A stretch of DNA of 64,000 bases, from contig JADWQD010000004.1 of NCBI GenBank assembly GCA_016110215.1, forward strand, positions 992,001 to 1,056,000, read 5' to 3'. Each line of letters begins with the position of its first letter. Within the stretch, counting starts at the first letter, position 1. The notes below the pieces were generated by a model, which worked only from the letters and a program-made list of their open reading frames with translations, ran no database searches and had not been told where the DNA came from. The position numbers were made by a program, and so were the translations under genes. This document shows positions 24,494 through 34,971 of the stretch, in pieces. The stretch is from Capronia americana. Taxonomy: Eukaryota > Ascomycota > Eurotiomycetes > Chaetothyriales > Herpotrichiellaceae.

Positions 24494-26195
24494 TCAATGC
24501 GTGGTATCCTCCCAGCCTTGCCACCCTCTTCCTTTGATATCCTTTAACTCCTCCTCACTATAAGACTTGCCCGTCGTGAAGTAGCCGGCATTGATTTTGG
24601 CGTCGATTTCGACTCTGGAATCCGCGGGGATAAGGTCTGGTAAAAAAGAACAAAATAACAATGTTAATTTAGATGGAAGACTAATTGGCGAGAGATTGAT
24701 TGAGGCGCTGTGGAAATTTGAGGGGGAAAGGAAACTCACGGTCGGGAATGGGAACTCGCTCGTGGATGGGGATGCCTTGTCCTACTATCGCGTCGTACTT
24801 CATGTTGGACATGGACAGCATACGGTCGATCTTTTTGATGCCCAGCCAGTGCAGTATGTCTGGCATGAGAGCTTGGAAGCGCATCTGTGAGATTTTTGTT
24901 AGTACATGACGGTAAAGATTAAGTGTCTCTGAGCAAACGACAACATAGGACATACTAGGGAGGGAGAGAAAAATGAAAAAGCTTACATCTCTGACACCAG
25001 CAATGGCTTCAGTTCGCTGAAAATACTTATCGGCAGTGTCCCCTCCGCGTTTCCTCGAATTGTACACCAAATACTTGACCACTTCACCCAAGGCACGGCC
25101 TTCCTTTCGGAAATAGATGACCACACCAGAGCCTCCGGCTTGAGCCTCCTTCAGGGCCTCTTCGATCCCAAAGGCAAGATATGGGCGACATGTGCAAATG
25201 TCTGATTGGAACACGTCGGAACCATTGCACTCGTCGTGGATGCGAAGGGCCAATTTGACGCTCGGGTCCGACACTCGCTCGGGCGGGCCAAAGATGTAGA
25301 CAGTCAGCCCACCGATCGGTGGCAGAAACACGCTCAGATCAGTTCTCGTGATGAATTCCGGGTAGCTCCCTCCGGTGTGCTCGAACAGGGCTCGCCGCAA
25401 CGTCGTCTCATCCACTCCAAAGCGCTCGGCCACCCCGGGGAGATGCCACACGGGTTCGACTGCGACTTTGGTCACGCGGACATCGCCCGCGTCATTGAGG
25501 ACGATTTTGCCGTCGACCTGCAGTCTGTTTTGTCGGAGGGCGTCAGTGATCTCGGCCACGCGCATCGTGGCCCGCGTGATGGCGATGGTGGGGCGCACGT
25601 CCAATCCGGCTGCGAGGTGGTTGCCAAAGTACTTGACAATGTCGTGTCCGTAAGGGTCCATGGAGACGATCTTGGTCGGATCGGACCAGGCAGGTTGCGG
25701 GGCGAAGTCGAAGGTCGGTTGTGTGTTGGTGAGGTCGGGGCGGAAATCGCGCGGCAAGTCGCCAGCAGCCACGGCCAGTGCGTTGTAGAAGCTGTAACTC
25801 CCGCCATGGGCGCCGATCGCGTTGCGTCGCTTGAAGCTGTCAAAGCTCCGGGACACGATGATCGGCCCTCTGGTCTGGGGGTCCGCGGCGCCCCATTGTA
25901 GAGGAATCGGGTCGGCGACGCTCTGTCCCGGGTAGGTGGTCAGCACGACGCGATTGCTGTACTTCTGGGTCAGCGACAGCACACTCGACGAGTTGGAGCT
26001 GCTGGGTGTGCTTGGTCGAGAACGAAAATGCTCTTTCTCGTCGATCGCCGTAACTGTGGCCGTAACGCCGACCGCCATCTTGAGACGTGCACTTGGTGTA
26101 GTCGTCGACAAGAGTGTCTTCGGTCTCTTGACACTTCGCTCCTCGGAAGATGGATCGGGCTGGTCGAAGTCTAGGGAATACGCCGTGTTCAGCAT
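24494..26195 (-). CDS. URC1: URC1: GTP cyclohydrolase II-like enzyme of uracil catabolism
   Basis: Exons (minus) 24987-26195, 24740-24884 and 24494-24636 give 498 residues. The C-terminal half carries the RibA-type fold: LRIHDECNGSDVFQSDICTCRPYL contains the zinc-binding cysteines (C, then CTC), and VIYFRKEGRALGEVVKYL matches the GRG/IGL region. A long N-terminal domain (GAHGGSYSFYNALAVAAG, MDPYGHDIVKYFG, RPTIAITRATMRVAEITDAL) distinguishes URC1-type proteins from riboflavin GTP cyclohydrolase II. In Lachancea kluyveri URC1 is required to degrade uracil and acts after UMP formation with URC4. The next gene here is URC4. The first intron (102 bp) is in frame and stop-free. A downstream Met (MAVGVTATV) could also be the start. 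Confidence 0.92.
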
Positions 26196-26495
26196 TTGAG
26201 ACAGATCTAGCGTTGCGAATCATAAAGTATAAGAGGGCGATGGATTGTTGAGTCACACTTGGATGGTATGGACGTTGCCGTTCAGATGGGTCACAGAGAA
26301 AAGAGGGTGGATAGGTCATCTGGTGCCTGAAGCAAGACAAATTTGGTGAAGCCGTCGCCGCCATCTCTGATACCCCGATACTGCAGAACAACCTTTTTTG
26401 TTTTTCTGGGTTTTGATCCCCATCATGGGCTGTAGTGGGCACTTTGCCGAGGGAGGGTCCTGCTGGGGATCTGTGGAGATGGCCGAAGACTGAAG

Positions 26496-26739
26496 CGATA
26501 AGCCAACTATCGTTAGTCTGGTCGAAGAACGTGGGTCCAGATAATACAATTCGGCTGAAGATAGCCAAGTAGGGTGGCCCGTTGCTCTGATAAGCCGGAC
26601 TCCGCACCTTCTCGTGCTCGTCCAAGGCGTTCCCGCTGAATCCAAGACTCTTGGAGGAGCGACCCTTACTCCTAACACCTAGGTAGTAAGTACTATGCCA
26701 CCACTTGGACTTTCTCTTTAGGTCCTGCGGGAGCGATAG
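26496..26739. promoter_or_regulatory. GATA-motif group upstream of URC1
   Basis: HGATAR sites lie at 26496 (CGATAA), 26507 (minus, CGATAG), 26539 (AGATAA), 26559 (AGATAG), 26588 (TGATAA) and 26734 (CGATAG). HGATAR is the binding site of the fungal nitrogen GATA activators AreA/Nit2. Occupancy is inferred. Confidence 0.5.
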
Positions 26740-26886
26740 ACTGGTGTGGTGGAAGTCCATCCACGGTTGGTGTAGAAGTCAGTGCTAGATTCTGCCAAAT
26801 TGTGTAATAACTGTGTACTCTATATTATTTTTCTCATTCCTGGGGACGCTCTTTGAACCGAGGCCTTGCCCAAATTCTCTCGTCCG

Positions 26887-28411
26887 TCAGAAGAGGGTCC
26901 CATCACCAGCGATCAATATAGGGCTTGATCTGCTCTTTGGTCGTTTTGTGGCAGCCAGCTCGCGACCCGTTTTCCACGAGCCAGCCTCCAGCATTTGGGC
27001 CATACTAATAGCAATTCCTTGAGCTGCAAACTCCTTCGAAATGATCTCATGTAGTCGATCAAGGAGGGCAACTGTCATTGCACGCCACTCGACAATCACA
27101 TCGCTAGTGGCGTCGTAGATGGGCAAAATCCGTCCAGATGCCCTCTGGCCTACACTGAGAGTGTCTTCTTTCAGAGATAGAACACCCATGTCCACAAACA
27201 GACCTCCATTCCGATATTCAGGCAGCCCAGTGCCCAGCTCCATATTCTCCCACCTGGCGTGCAGAATCTTCACAAACGGGGTCGTCAACGAATATGCCAG
27301 CCACTGAGTCAGCTTGTGAAACGGCTGAATAGCTTTCGCCGGAGTATCGTTGGCGTCGGACTGAGACTGTCGTGCGAGAACCTGAAGAGGCCAGGCATCT
27401 CCAAGAGGTTGACTTCCAAGGTGTGTTCTGTCTTTTGGCCATGCGGGAAGCAGTAGACGCTGCAGGGCTGACCACAGGACAGTGTAGTCAAGAGCATCGG
27501 TTCCAGTGACCAAAGCGGTCATGTAGTCTAAGGAAAAACCATTGACGTCAATCAGGATCCAAGTTGAACTGACTTTTGAAAGCAAGGGTCTGCACCGCAT
27601 ACATACCCACAAGATTGCCTGGTCGCCCCTGAGAGCCGAAGATGTCAGGCAAAGAGAGTAGAGATTTGCCAACGTCCCTCAAAAGCTGAATCCGAGCATG
27701 CACACCGACCATAGGGTTGCTATTCGAGATCTGAAACCAAGACAGAAACCTTTCCTCGTCGAGGTCAAGCAATGCCGTTCCTAAGTAACGCGTTCCGTTA
27801 GCATCACAACAACACAATGCAAAACCTACTTCCCACAACAATTCAAAAGTACCCACCATCCACAGTGCAAGGACATGCCGGGCTTGACGAAAACGCTCCC
27901 GACTCAAACATGTACAGCGAAGCCACCGCAATGCCTTCGGATCGGTTGTACACATTCTGGTTCCCCGTGTTGGGCTCCTGGAAGCTCCAACTATCTCCAG
28001 CCCCTGCGTCCAGAAGGACCGACACCATGAACAGGTCAATCAAGACCCTTGTCTGTTCCTTGGGATCGGCCGTTTCTTTCGTCCGAAGCAGCATCCGGGA
28101 AATGCGATCGACATTACCGACATTGAAGTGTTGCCAACGCCCATGCGGAGGGATTTCATGATATCGATCGGGCCCAAAGTCGCGCTGCACATTCATATTG
28201 CTTTAGTTCCCATTTGCGAGAGGGCTGGTTGCCTGTGTGAAACTTGAAAACTCACTGAAATTGTCTGAGCCACCAAACGGGCGGCCACTGGGAGTTGGTC
28301 GGCATTGTAGTGGAAATGGTTGAGTGTCCCCCTCTGCGCACAATCAAAAACACAATTGGCACGTTCCCTGACTGCTTGTAGCGATAACAAGTATTCGACT
28401 TCTGACACCAT
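26887..28411 (-). CDS. URC4: URC4 (DUF1688) uracil catabolism protein
   Basis: Exons (minus) 28256-28411, 27857-28184, 27607-27780 and 26887-27527 give 432 residues, the usual DUF1688 length. Seen: N-terminus MVSEVEYLLSLQAVRERA, then RDFGPDRYHEIPPHGRWQHF after intron 1, DLFMVSVLLDAGAGD, VYNRSEGIAVASLYMFESG, LLRDVGKSLLSLPDIFGSQG with RPGNLVDYM, and QPLGDAWPL near the C-terminus. All three introns are GT-AG and each restores a conserved block. URC4 is one of the core URC genes; with URC1 it is implicated in breaking down the ribosylated pyrimidine ring, with ribosylurea reported as an intermediate. Exact chemistry remains unassigned. It is transcribed tandem with URC1 and divergent from the UPRT gene. 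Confidence 0.93.
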
Positions 28412-29347
28412 GTTGATGGAACCTGATAATCTGTATGCCAAAAATCTTGAAGAAATTTGTAAAAAGAATAAAGATTTCTGTCTGTGTACGCCTCCTACTT
28501 CTTCCACCTCTTCCTCCCGCTCTTCTCCTCTACACAACGTCCACACTCTTAAAATAGCTTATATACGAAATGATCTTGGCAGATTCAAAATGTCAACTTT
28601 GTCAGAATGAAAATTGCAAACAGTATCCGATTGTTGCGCTCCTCAACGACATGCGAACACCACCCAGAGCTCTCTTTTTCTTGGTTAGTCGCAGCGGAAT
28701 CAGAGTCGATACGGAACCACAGGATAAGGAATGAGTCAGTCAAATCGTCCCCGGGGACTGTGGACGGTGGACCCCTTCCAAAGGTCTTCTACCCCACACG
28801 CCATCTGTTTTAAACCGATCGGCCTGGTTCGGATTGTGGGACCCCTGGAACTGGAGAGGCAACATGATCATGGTGATTGCTTATCGCGTATCTAGTATCG
28901 CACTGATATAAAAGAATGTGGGTCTGGAGGATGGATGGGTCTGCCACGCCACTGCTAATCTTTAGTCTCTAGAGCCTTTCAACCGGAACAATTGAATCCA
29001 GAACACATGATTGGGGGTGGCAGTGGGTGGGTACAGTTACAGTTAGGTGCATTTTCCAACGAAATAGAAGAATCTCAGGCTACTGAACCCATTTTTGACC
29101 GGGTGTGGGATTGCTCATGATATCTTCTAATTCAGAATTCTAGATCTTGGTTTGATGAAACTCCATTGTTTGAATCTTTATGCCACAATCTGGTTTCCCT
29201 TCGCCGGCCTGCATGTAGGGGCAGACAACAAAAAGACACTTACAACACAAAACAATATTCCCCTTCTCAGAAAAGCAGGTGTGAAACACAGACAGGGCAG
29301 CATTAAGCAAAACCGCCAAATTTCAATTTACTTTTTCCAATCTCAAG
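28412..29347. promoter_or_regulatory. Divergent promoter region of URC4 and the short UPRT
   Basis: 936 bp between the start codons of two oppositely oriented pathway genes. HGATAR motifs are visible at 28424 (TGATAA, 13 bases from the URC4 ATG) and 28881 (minus, CGATAA). No other gene is seen. Co-regulation is inferred. Confidence 0.45.
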
Positions 29348-30085
29348 ATGACAGTCAACGTATCCAAGTCCCAGTCCAAGATGTCCTACGCAACAAAGCT
29401 GTCCCAACTCCGCGATCTCACGCTTCCACCCCGCGAAGTCCGCCAGCTCACATCCGAATTGACCACCATGCTCGCCGAGATGGCCATCGAGCCCCCTTCG
29501 GTCGACGAGACGGTGGTGGTTGTGGTCATTCTGCGATCGGGAATGGCCATGATGGACGCCTTTCTCGCCGCGCTCCCTCCCAAGGCAAATGCAATCGTCC
29601 ACCATCTGGGCATTTTCAGAGACAGAAAAACACTCCAGCCCGTCGAGTACTACAACAAATTGCCGCCCCGGTCCGGCAGGATCAGACATGCTTATATCCT
29701 CGACCCTGTCATTGCCACGGGCGGTACGGCCGAGGCGGCTATTCAAATCCTCAAGTAAGTAACTTGTCTTTTCTACAGCTCGTCGAGTTTGCCGCACGAA
29801 GTAACAGAGTTTCTTTCTTTTTTTCCCCACCCCCTTCTTTCCTTTGTGTCTGTCCAGATGCTAAAATGCCATGTCTTTTCCTCTTCTAGAGAATGGGGAG
29901 TCGAAAAGATTACCTTTGTATCCATCCTGGCCAGTAACCCCGGGCTGGACAAGGTCGCTTCAAGCTGGCCTGAAGGCACGAACTTGGTGGTAGGCGCTGT
30001 CGACTCGGATCTGGACAGTGCAGGATACGTTCAACCTGGCATCGGAGACATAGGAGACCGATTGTTTGGAACAAATTTGGATTGA
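29348..30085 (+). CDS. Uracil phosphoribosyltransferase, short URC-associated type
   Basis: Exons 29348-29754 and 29890-30085 give 200 residues. It should convert uracil plus PRPP to UMP, the entry step of the URC route (the URC6 function in L. kluyveri). Seen: SQLRDLTLPPREVRQLTSEL at the N-terminus, VILRSGMAMMDAFL, GIFRDRKTLQPVEYYNKLP, the PRPP loop DPVIATGGTAEAAI, and the uracil-binding end GYVQPGIGDIGDRLFGTNLD. Compared with standard UPRTs, the segment between LAEMAIE and VVVVILRSG is about 20-30 residues shorter. The start could be 29348 or the in-frame ATG at 29381. It differs clearly from the FUR1-type copy 5 kb away. The intron is 135 bp. Confidence 0.88.
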
Positions 30086-30626
30086 AAGTACTAAAGATGG
30101 ATCATTGGAACAGAACAAAGCTACAGACGGCAGTACGGGAGCAAGGGACGCGATGGAATACAAAGTTTTCCTACGTACGATTGTACCTTGAACTTGACGA
30201 GGATTTCTGTCCTACTATTGAAAAAAAAAATTGACTTGTGTGCATTGCTGGCTCCTTGCGTGTCGGCATTTCCTGTCTGTAATTTTTTCTGTTGAATAGA
30301 CAAGATAAACCTTCCACTACGAAAAATATTTGGTGTTTTCAGTAACAAGAACCAATTCTTGAGTTTCATACTCGAGAAGCTCTCTCTCTTGGTGAAAATG
30401 AATCCAATTGAGTGGTTCAGTAAATAACTGTTGGTGCCTTTTCCGGCCTTCGATTTCTCATTCCAGACGTGATACATCAAAAAGATACCACTCCGAAACC
30501 ATCCCCTCCCAAAGAATAGTTTCGATGCATCATACTCGCCGCCATTTGTGGCTCCTTTGCCTTCAGATGGGGAGATATGGCGTATACCTCAAGTGCTCAC
30601 TTGACAACTGGCAACCTTTTCCCCAA
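30086..30626. other. Intergenic region between convergent genes
   Basis: 3' flanks of the UPRT (+) and the semialdehyde dehydrogenase (-). No gene seen. Confidence 0.5.
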
Positions 30627-32309
30627 TCACCGCCACAGCGCTGTGACAGTTTTGGGCATTGTGAAGAACTGCCACGGGCTCCGTCCACATTCATTGTCTC
30701 CGAGGAATGAGTCTTTGTTTGCTGTTCTTGCCACAGGACCCGAAGCCGCCAGAACCGGAACGTTAATTCCAATCTGGCCTATGTTTATTTTGCGCTGGAA
30801 GGTCTGAGCATGGACCGGATCGGTCGTAAACAGCGAGCATCCGTTGCCGTACCTGTTCTCGTTTGCTATCTCGATGGCCTCGTCCAGGGTGTCGACCTCG
30901 ATGCACACGAGGACAGGTCCAAAGATCTCGTCCTGGTAGCACTGCATAGACGTCTGCACTTTGGTGATGATGGTGGGCCCGACAAAGTTCCCCTCGGGGT
31001 ATTCGGGCACGCAATATCTTCGTCCGTCCAGCACGACCTCGGCGCCTTCGGCTTCGGCAAGGTCGATCATGTCTTCCACTCTCTCTTTTGCAGCGGCCGT
31101 GATCAAGGGGCCGACTTCGGTGCCAGGATCAGAACCGCAGCCGACTTTGAGCGACCCGGCCAGCTGGACGAGATCGTCGATCCATTCCTTGGTCGACCCG
31201 ACGCAGAGCATGACACTCAGCGCCATACACCTCTGACCCGCGGCCCCAAATGCGCTCCCGGCAATGGCATAGAGAGTCTTCGTCTTTGACGCATCCTCCA
31301 GCACAATCCCGTGGTTTTTCCCACTGACTTCGACTTGGATTCTCTTTCTGGTGGCTTTGGCATGCTCGTAGACTCGTTCTCCAGCCACTTCGGAACCCAC
31401 AAAGGATACCGCGCTGACGAGAGGCTGCGAGAGCAATTTGTCTACGGTCACCGACGATCCATGAATGATATTTATCACTCCAGGGGGAAACCCCGCCTGC
31501 ACGAAGCATCTCCCTAGAAGGTTAGCAGTCGAAGGGGCCTTTTCGGAAGGCTTCAAGACCACTGTGTTGCCGGTGATGACCGCGTAGGGGATCGACCACA
31601 GAGGGATCATAAAAGGGAAATTAAAGGGAGTGATGATTACGCAGACCCCGACGGGCTGGTGGATCGTGTAGGTCTCTGTCGAATTGGTGGTCCAGTGTTT
31701 GCCATTCATCTCGGCCGTGGCTGAGCACGCAGTGTGGATAGCATCAATTCCTCTCTCGAATTCCGACTCGGCGTCCTGCAGTGTCTTCCCCACCTCGAGC
31801 TGCAGTGACTGTTGAAAGTCGACCGTGTGCTGCTGCAAAATACCCAGCAGGGAGAAAAGCAGGGCTTTCCGTTTCGATATAGGCAACGACGCCCACGCTG
31901 TCTGCGCCGCGTCCGCCACCGTCACGGCCTTTTGGATCTCTGCTGGAGTTGAATCCGGCACCCGGGCGAGCAGCTTCTGTGACGCAGGATCCAGGACCTT
32001 CATCCAGACTCTCGTCTTGGACACGCCGAATTCATTGTTGATCAGATTTTGAGTTGTGGTAGGCGGCGTGGGCAGAGCCATGGTGCTAGTGCTAGCTCCA
32101 GTGCTGGCGCTTTGCTTCAGAGGCACGGTCACCCTGCTGGGGTCGCTGGTGCCTAACCGGGTCCCTGTTTCGTCGCTGCGAAGTCTCTTATTCCGATGGC
32201 GATGGTTGGGAGAGTAGTCACCAGCTGTGTCATCGTTGCTGTCGACCACCAGAGACAAAGGCTGCTCTAACACCGTCGCCACCGTTGTTGCAGAGCGTTG
32301 GACGACCAT
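30627..32309 (-). CDS. Methylmalonate/malonate-semialdehyde dehydrogenase (CoA-acylating) family
   Basis: A single exon of 560 codons. The ALDH fold is complete: PFNFPFMIPLWSIPYAVITG, NTVVLKPSEKAPSTANLL, FVGSEVAGERVYEHA, SGKNHGIVLEDA, the catalytic block AFGAAGQRCMALSVM (Cys in GQRC), DEIFGPVLVC and RYGNGCSLFTT. The GAAGQRCMAL form is the MMSDH signature rather than that of ordinary aldehyde dehydrogenases. MMSDH oxidises methylmalonate or malonate semialdehyde to propionyl- or acetyl-CoA. Pyrimidine breakdown gives a three-carbon semialdehyde or 3-hydroxypropionate, so it would detoxify or use the carbon. The first about 75 residues (with a basic HRHRNKRLRS patch) look disordered; MALPTPPTTTQNLINNEFG could be an alternative start. 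Confidence 0.87.
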   Translation of the reverse strand: MVVQRSATTVATVLEQPLSLVVDSNDDTAGDYSPNHRHRNKRLRSDETGTRLGTSDPSRVTVPLKQSASTGASTSTMALPTPPTTTQNLINNEFGVSKTRVWMKVLDPASQKLLARVPDSTPAEIQKAVTVADAAQTAWASLPISKRKALLFSLLGILQQHTVDFQQSLQLEVGKTLQDAESEFERGIDAIHTACSATAEMNGKHWTTNSTETYTIHQPVGVCVIITPFNFPFMIPLWSIPYAVITGNTVVLKPSEKAPSTANLLGRCFVQAGFPPGVINIIHGSSVTVDKLLSQPLVSAVSFVGSEVAGERVYEHAKATRKRIQVEVSGKNHGIVLEDASKTKTLYAIAGSAFGAAGQRCMALSVMLCVGSTKEWIDDLVQLAGSLKVGCGSDPGTEVGPLITAAAKERVEDMIDLAEAEGAEVVLDGRRYCVPEYPEGNFVGPTIITKVQTSMQCYQDEIFGPVLVCIEVDTLDEAIEIANENRYGNGCSLFTTDPVHAQTFQRKINIGQIGINVPVLAASGPVARTANKDSFLGDNECGRSPWQFFTMPKTVTALWR

Positions 32310-32983
32310 CGTGTTTCATTAGTATCAAACCTTGAACACAAAGCCTACCAAAACTACTTTCAAGCCTTCGATCTCTTGATAGCAGATATCACTATCAAAA
32401 AGATTGAAGTGAGCGACAGACCACGGATTGTACAGTTGGAATGTGAAGATAAGACAAGATGGTGGAGCACAACGTGTGAAGGATATGATATTGTGGGGTT
32501 CGTCGAATTGGGATCATGGCCAGACCTTTGGCTTGTTCCCCATCCCCTTTCCTTCCTAAAATGTTGACAAGAGCTTTCATACATCCATCCAGGATCCGGG
32601 ATCCCCCTGATGCAGGCGCCAGTGACTCAGCGCTTGTCCACGATACGAACCCGGAGATGATTGCAAAGCTCCGAGAAAGGTTGGCAAAGCGGGTCCTTTT
32701 CCGGGATTCACCAATCAGAAGTGAGAATAAATGTCCAATGGCATCAAATCAATCAGGACATTAATCGAGTATAGCACGAAAGGTTCCTGGAGATGTCCTC
32801 AACAAGGTGCACCGAGAGTGTGAATTGCATACTGTATGCTGTATACTGGAGAATTGTAATCGCCAGTGCTAAGACATCCTCTCACCAATTTTGGTTTACA
32901 CAACGCGTCCAATCCTAACCATTCTTCCAGTCTTGCATTGTCTCTTGTACCGGTGATCTACCAGGCATCTGCCATCTGCCGGT
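32310..32983. promoter_or_regulatory. Promoter region of the semialdehyde dehydrogenase with GATA motifs
   Basis: HGATAR sites lie at 32377 (TGATAG), 32392 (minus, TGATAG) and 32447 (AGATAA). No other gene seen. Confidence 0.4.
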
Positions 32984-34158
32984 CTAATTAAACAAAAAGG
33001 AGATGCTGCATTGATTTTCACTCAGCCTGGAGAATATTGTTGCCTAGAAAAGGGGGTATGGTACTTACGATTCACCATGGTGTGTCCGTCGAATTGCTTC
33101 TGCAATGATGCCACTGACGTCGATGGACTCGATTTTGGGACATTTTTGAGCGGTCGGTGATAGGGGAAGGGTGTTTGTGACCACGAGTCTCTCCAAAGAG
33201 CTCTCCTCGATCTTCTGGATTGCAGGACCCGAGAGAAATCCATGGACAACGACGGCCCGGCAACTGATGGCACCGTGGCTCTTCAATACGTCCGCTGCCA
33301 TGATCAGGGTGCCACTGAGTGCGCAGTTAGTAGAGGTCCACTGGCCTGTCGGAAAAATTGAAAATGAAAAGGATGAGTTGCATAGATATTCATAAAAGAC
33401 TTACCATGTGTCCGCGATGTCGTCAACAATCACGGCAGTCTTATTGAGAACCGATCCAACCAGAATCATACGACTGATTTTACTGGCGACTTTACGCTCC
33501 TTGTGGATGAGGGCTAGATCAAGACGCAGCTTGTCCGCAATGATAGCAGCTCAGTGACAACGTAAGCCTCTTTTGTTCTTATAATTTCTCCCATTAACTC
33601 CTAGTTTAACACTCACCTCTTCGCACCACCTGCGTCAGGAGACACGATGACGACGTTGTCCAGGGGCATATTACTTCGAATGTACTCGACCATTGCACTC
33701 TCGGCATAGAGATTGTCCACGGGAATGTTGAAGAAGCCTTGGATTTGTGAGGCGTGCAAGTCCATAGTGATGATATGATTGCAGCCAGCTGTCTCAAGCA
33801 TGTTGGCCACAAGTTTAGCCGTGATGGGAGCTCGGCTGCGGTCTTTCTTGTCTTGCCTCGAATAAGGGAAACAGGGGAGCACGGCGGTGATCTTCCTGGC
33901 GGAGGCAGTCTTGCAGGCGCTGATCGTGATTAAGAGTTCCATGAGCATGTCGTTGACCGGTTCTGCTGCTGTCTGGATGATAAACAGATCGGCGCCGCGG
34001 ACCGAGTTTCCAATGACAATACTGGTCTCGCCATTCGAAAACCGCGACGATGTGAGTTTTGTGGACGGTGACTCCTCCCCCAGCCTCTGGCATACAAGTT
34101 CGGCGAAGTCTGGATGACTCCCTCCTATATTCGTCAATTCAATCTCGGTTAGGGACAT
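32984..34158 (-). CDS. Ribose-phosphate pyrophosphokinase (PRPP synthetase) with a frame problem at junction 1
   Basis: Exons (minus) 33617-34158, 33405-33549, 33069-33314 and 32984-33005. It makes PRPP from ribose 5-phosphate and ATP. Seen: SSRFSNGETSIVI, LPCFPYSRQDKKDRSRAPI, NHIITMDLHASQIQGFFNIP, the ribose-5-phosphate loop VIVSPDAGGAKR, then HKERKVASKISRMILVGSV, the PRPP loop AVIVDDIADTC, and the end IAEAIRRTHHGESISFLFN. The last two junctions fit perfectly (TACTAAC branch point for exon 3). At junction 1 the canonical GTGAGT donor after GGAKR and the only usable acceptor (CTGAG, 33550-33551) leave the conserved AAIIADKL one base out of frame. Position in the cluster suggests it supplies PRPP to the UPRTs. 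Intact function is uncertain. Confidence 0.8.
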
Positions 34159-34971
34159 CTTTCAACACGTATGGTACGGGGTACCGGTGTCAGAGTAATA
34201 ATACTGACCACTAAGTACCTGAATGGACATTTTGGGATAAAGAATTCGATCGCCCAACACTTTTTACCCTGAGACAAGATTGGTGTCGGCAAGAGGAACA
34301 GTGAGCAGGTCGGATGCCCAGGGAGAATACGTGCTCTTAGACCTACTATGCAGGCCCTTCAATGTATCGGTGTTGGATTTATCATTCCCTTTACGATCAA
34401 GTTACAACTACCAAGCTGTTGAGAAGTTTTCCATGTCCTATGCCCCAGCGTGCACAGCATCAACCTAGAAACAAACAGTCTGACCCGCTCAAGTGGGTGC
34501 TAGGTACGAATAAACCGAACCACAAACACTGTACTTGGAAGATAGATAAATTCCTCAATAATGACCAGGTTGCCAATACTGCAGCGGAAATCTCGTGCTT
34601 TCGAAGGTCATCTGGGTGGGGCCCGCTATAGATAGGTACTCGGTAGATTAAAGATACTTTAGATAATAGAATACGTGGGGAATTTCAGAAGTTTTACAGG
34701 GCCTCGCATTGTTTATCTAAGATCTCTCTTCGTATCGGAGGCTGGAACCTCCCGATATGTAAGTTACAGATGTCGATAAGAACTGTATGCCTATTCCCCA
34801 AAGACTGGATCTACAGGTACGATAGGTCTGTTTGTCAAGTCGGCCAACTTGGCGCCCTGATGCTCACATGCTAAATCCTGGAGCCCCAGGACCTAGACTC
34901 CCAGTCTCCTCCCATAGGGCTTTCAAGAATAACACCTGTGTGTTCCAAGTTTGGATGCTCTCGCTTCAAAG
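34159..34971. promoter_or_regulatory. Divergent promoter of PRPP synthetase and second UPRT, GATA-rich
   Basis: Seven HGATAR motifs lie in 34540-34825: 34540, 34544, 34630, 34661, 34713 (minus), 34774 and 34820. This suits shared nitrogen control of the flanking genes. No open frame of interest. Confidence 0.5.

Noticed and set aside
25206..25901. 231-codon plus-strand open frame
   Set aside because: It lies wholly antisense to URC1 coding sequence, has no domain, and is expected from GC-rich codon bias.
29303..29830. 175-codon minus-strand open frame
   Set aside because: Antisense shadow of the short UPRT; no recognisable protein features.
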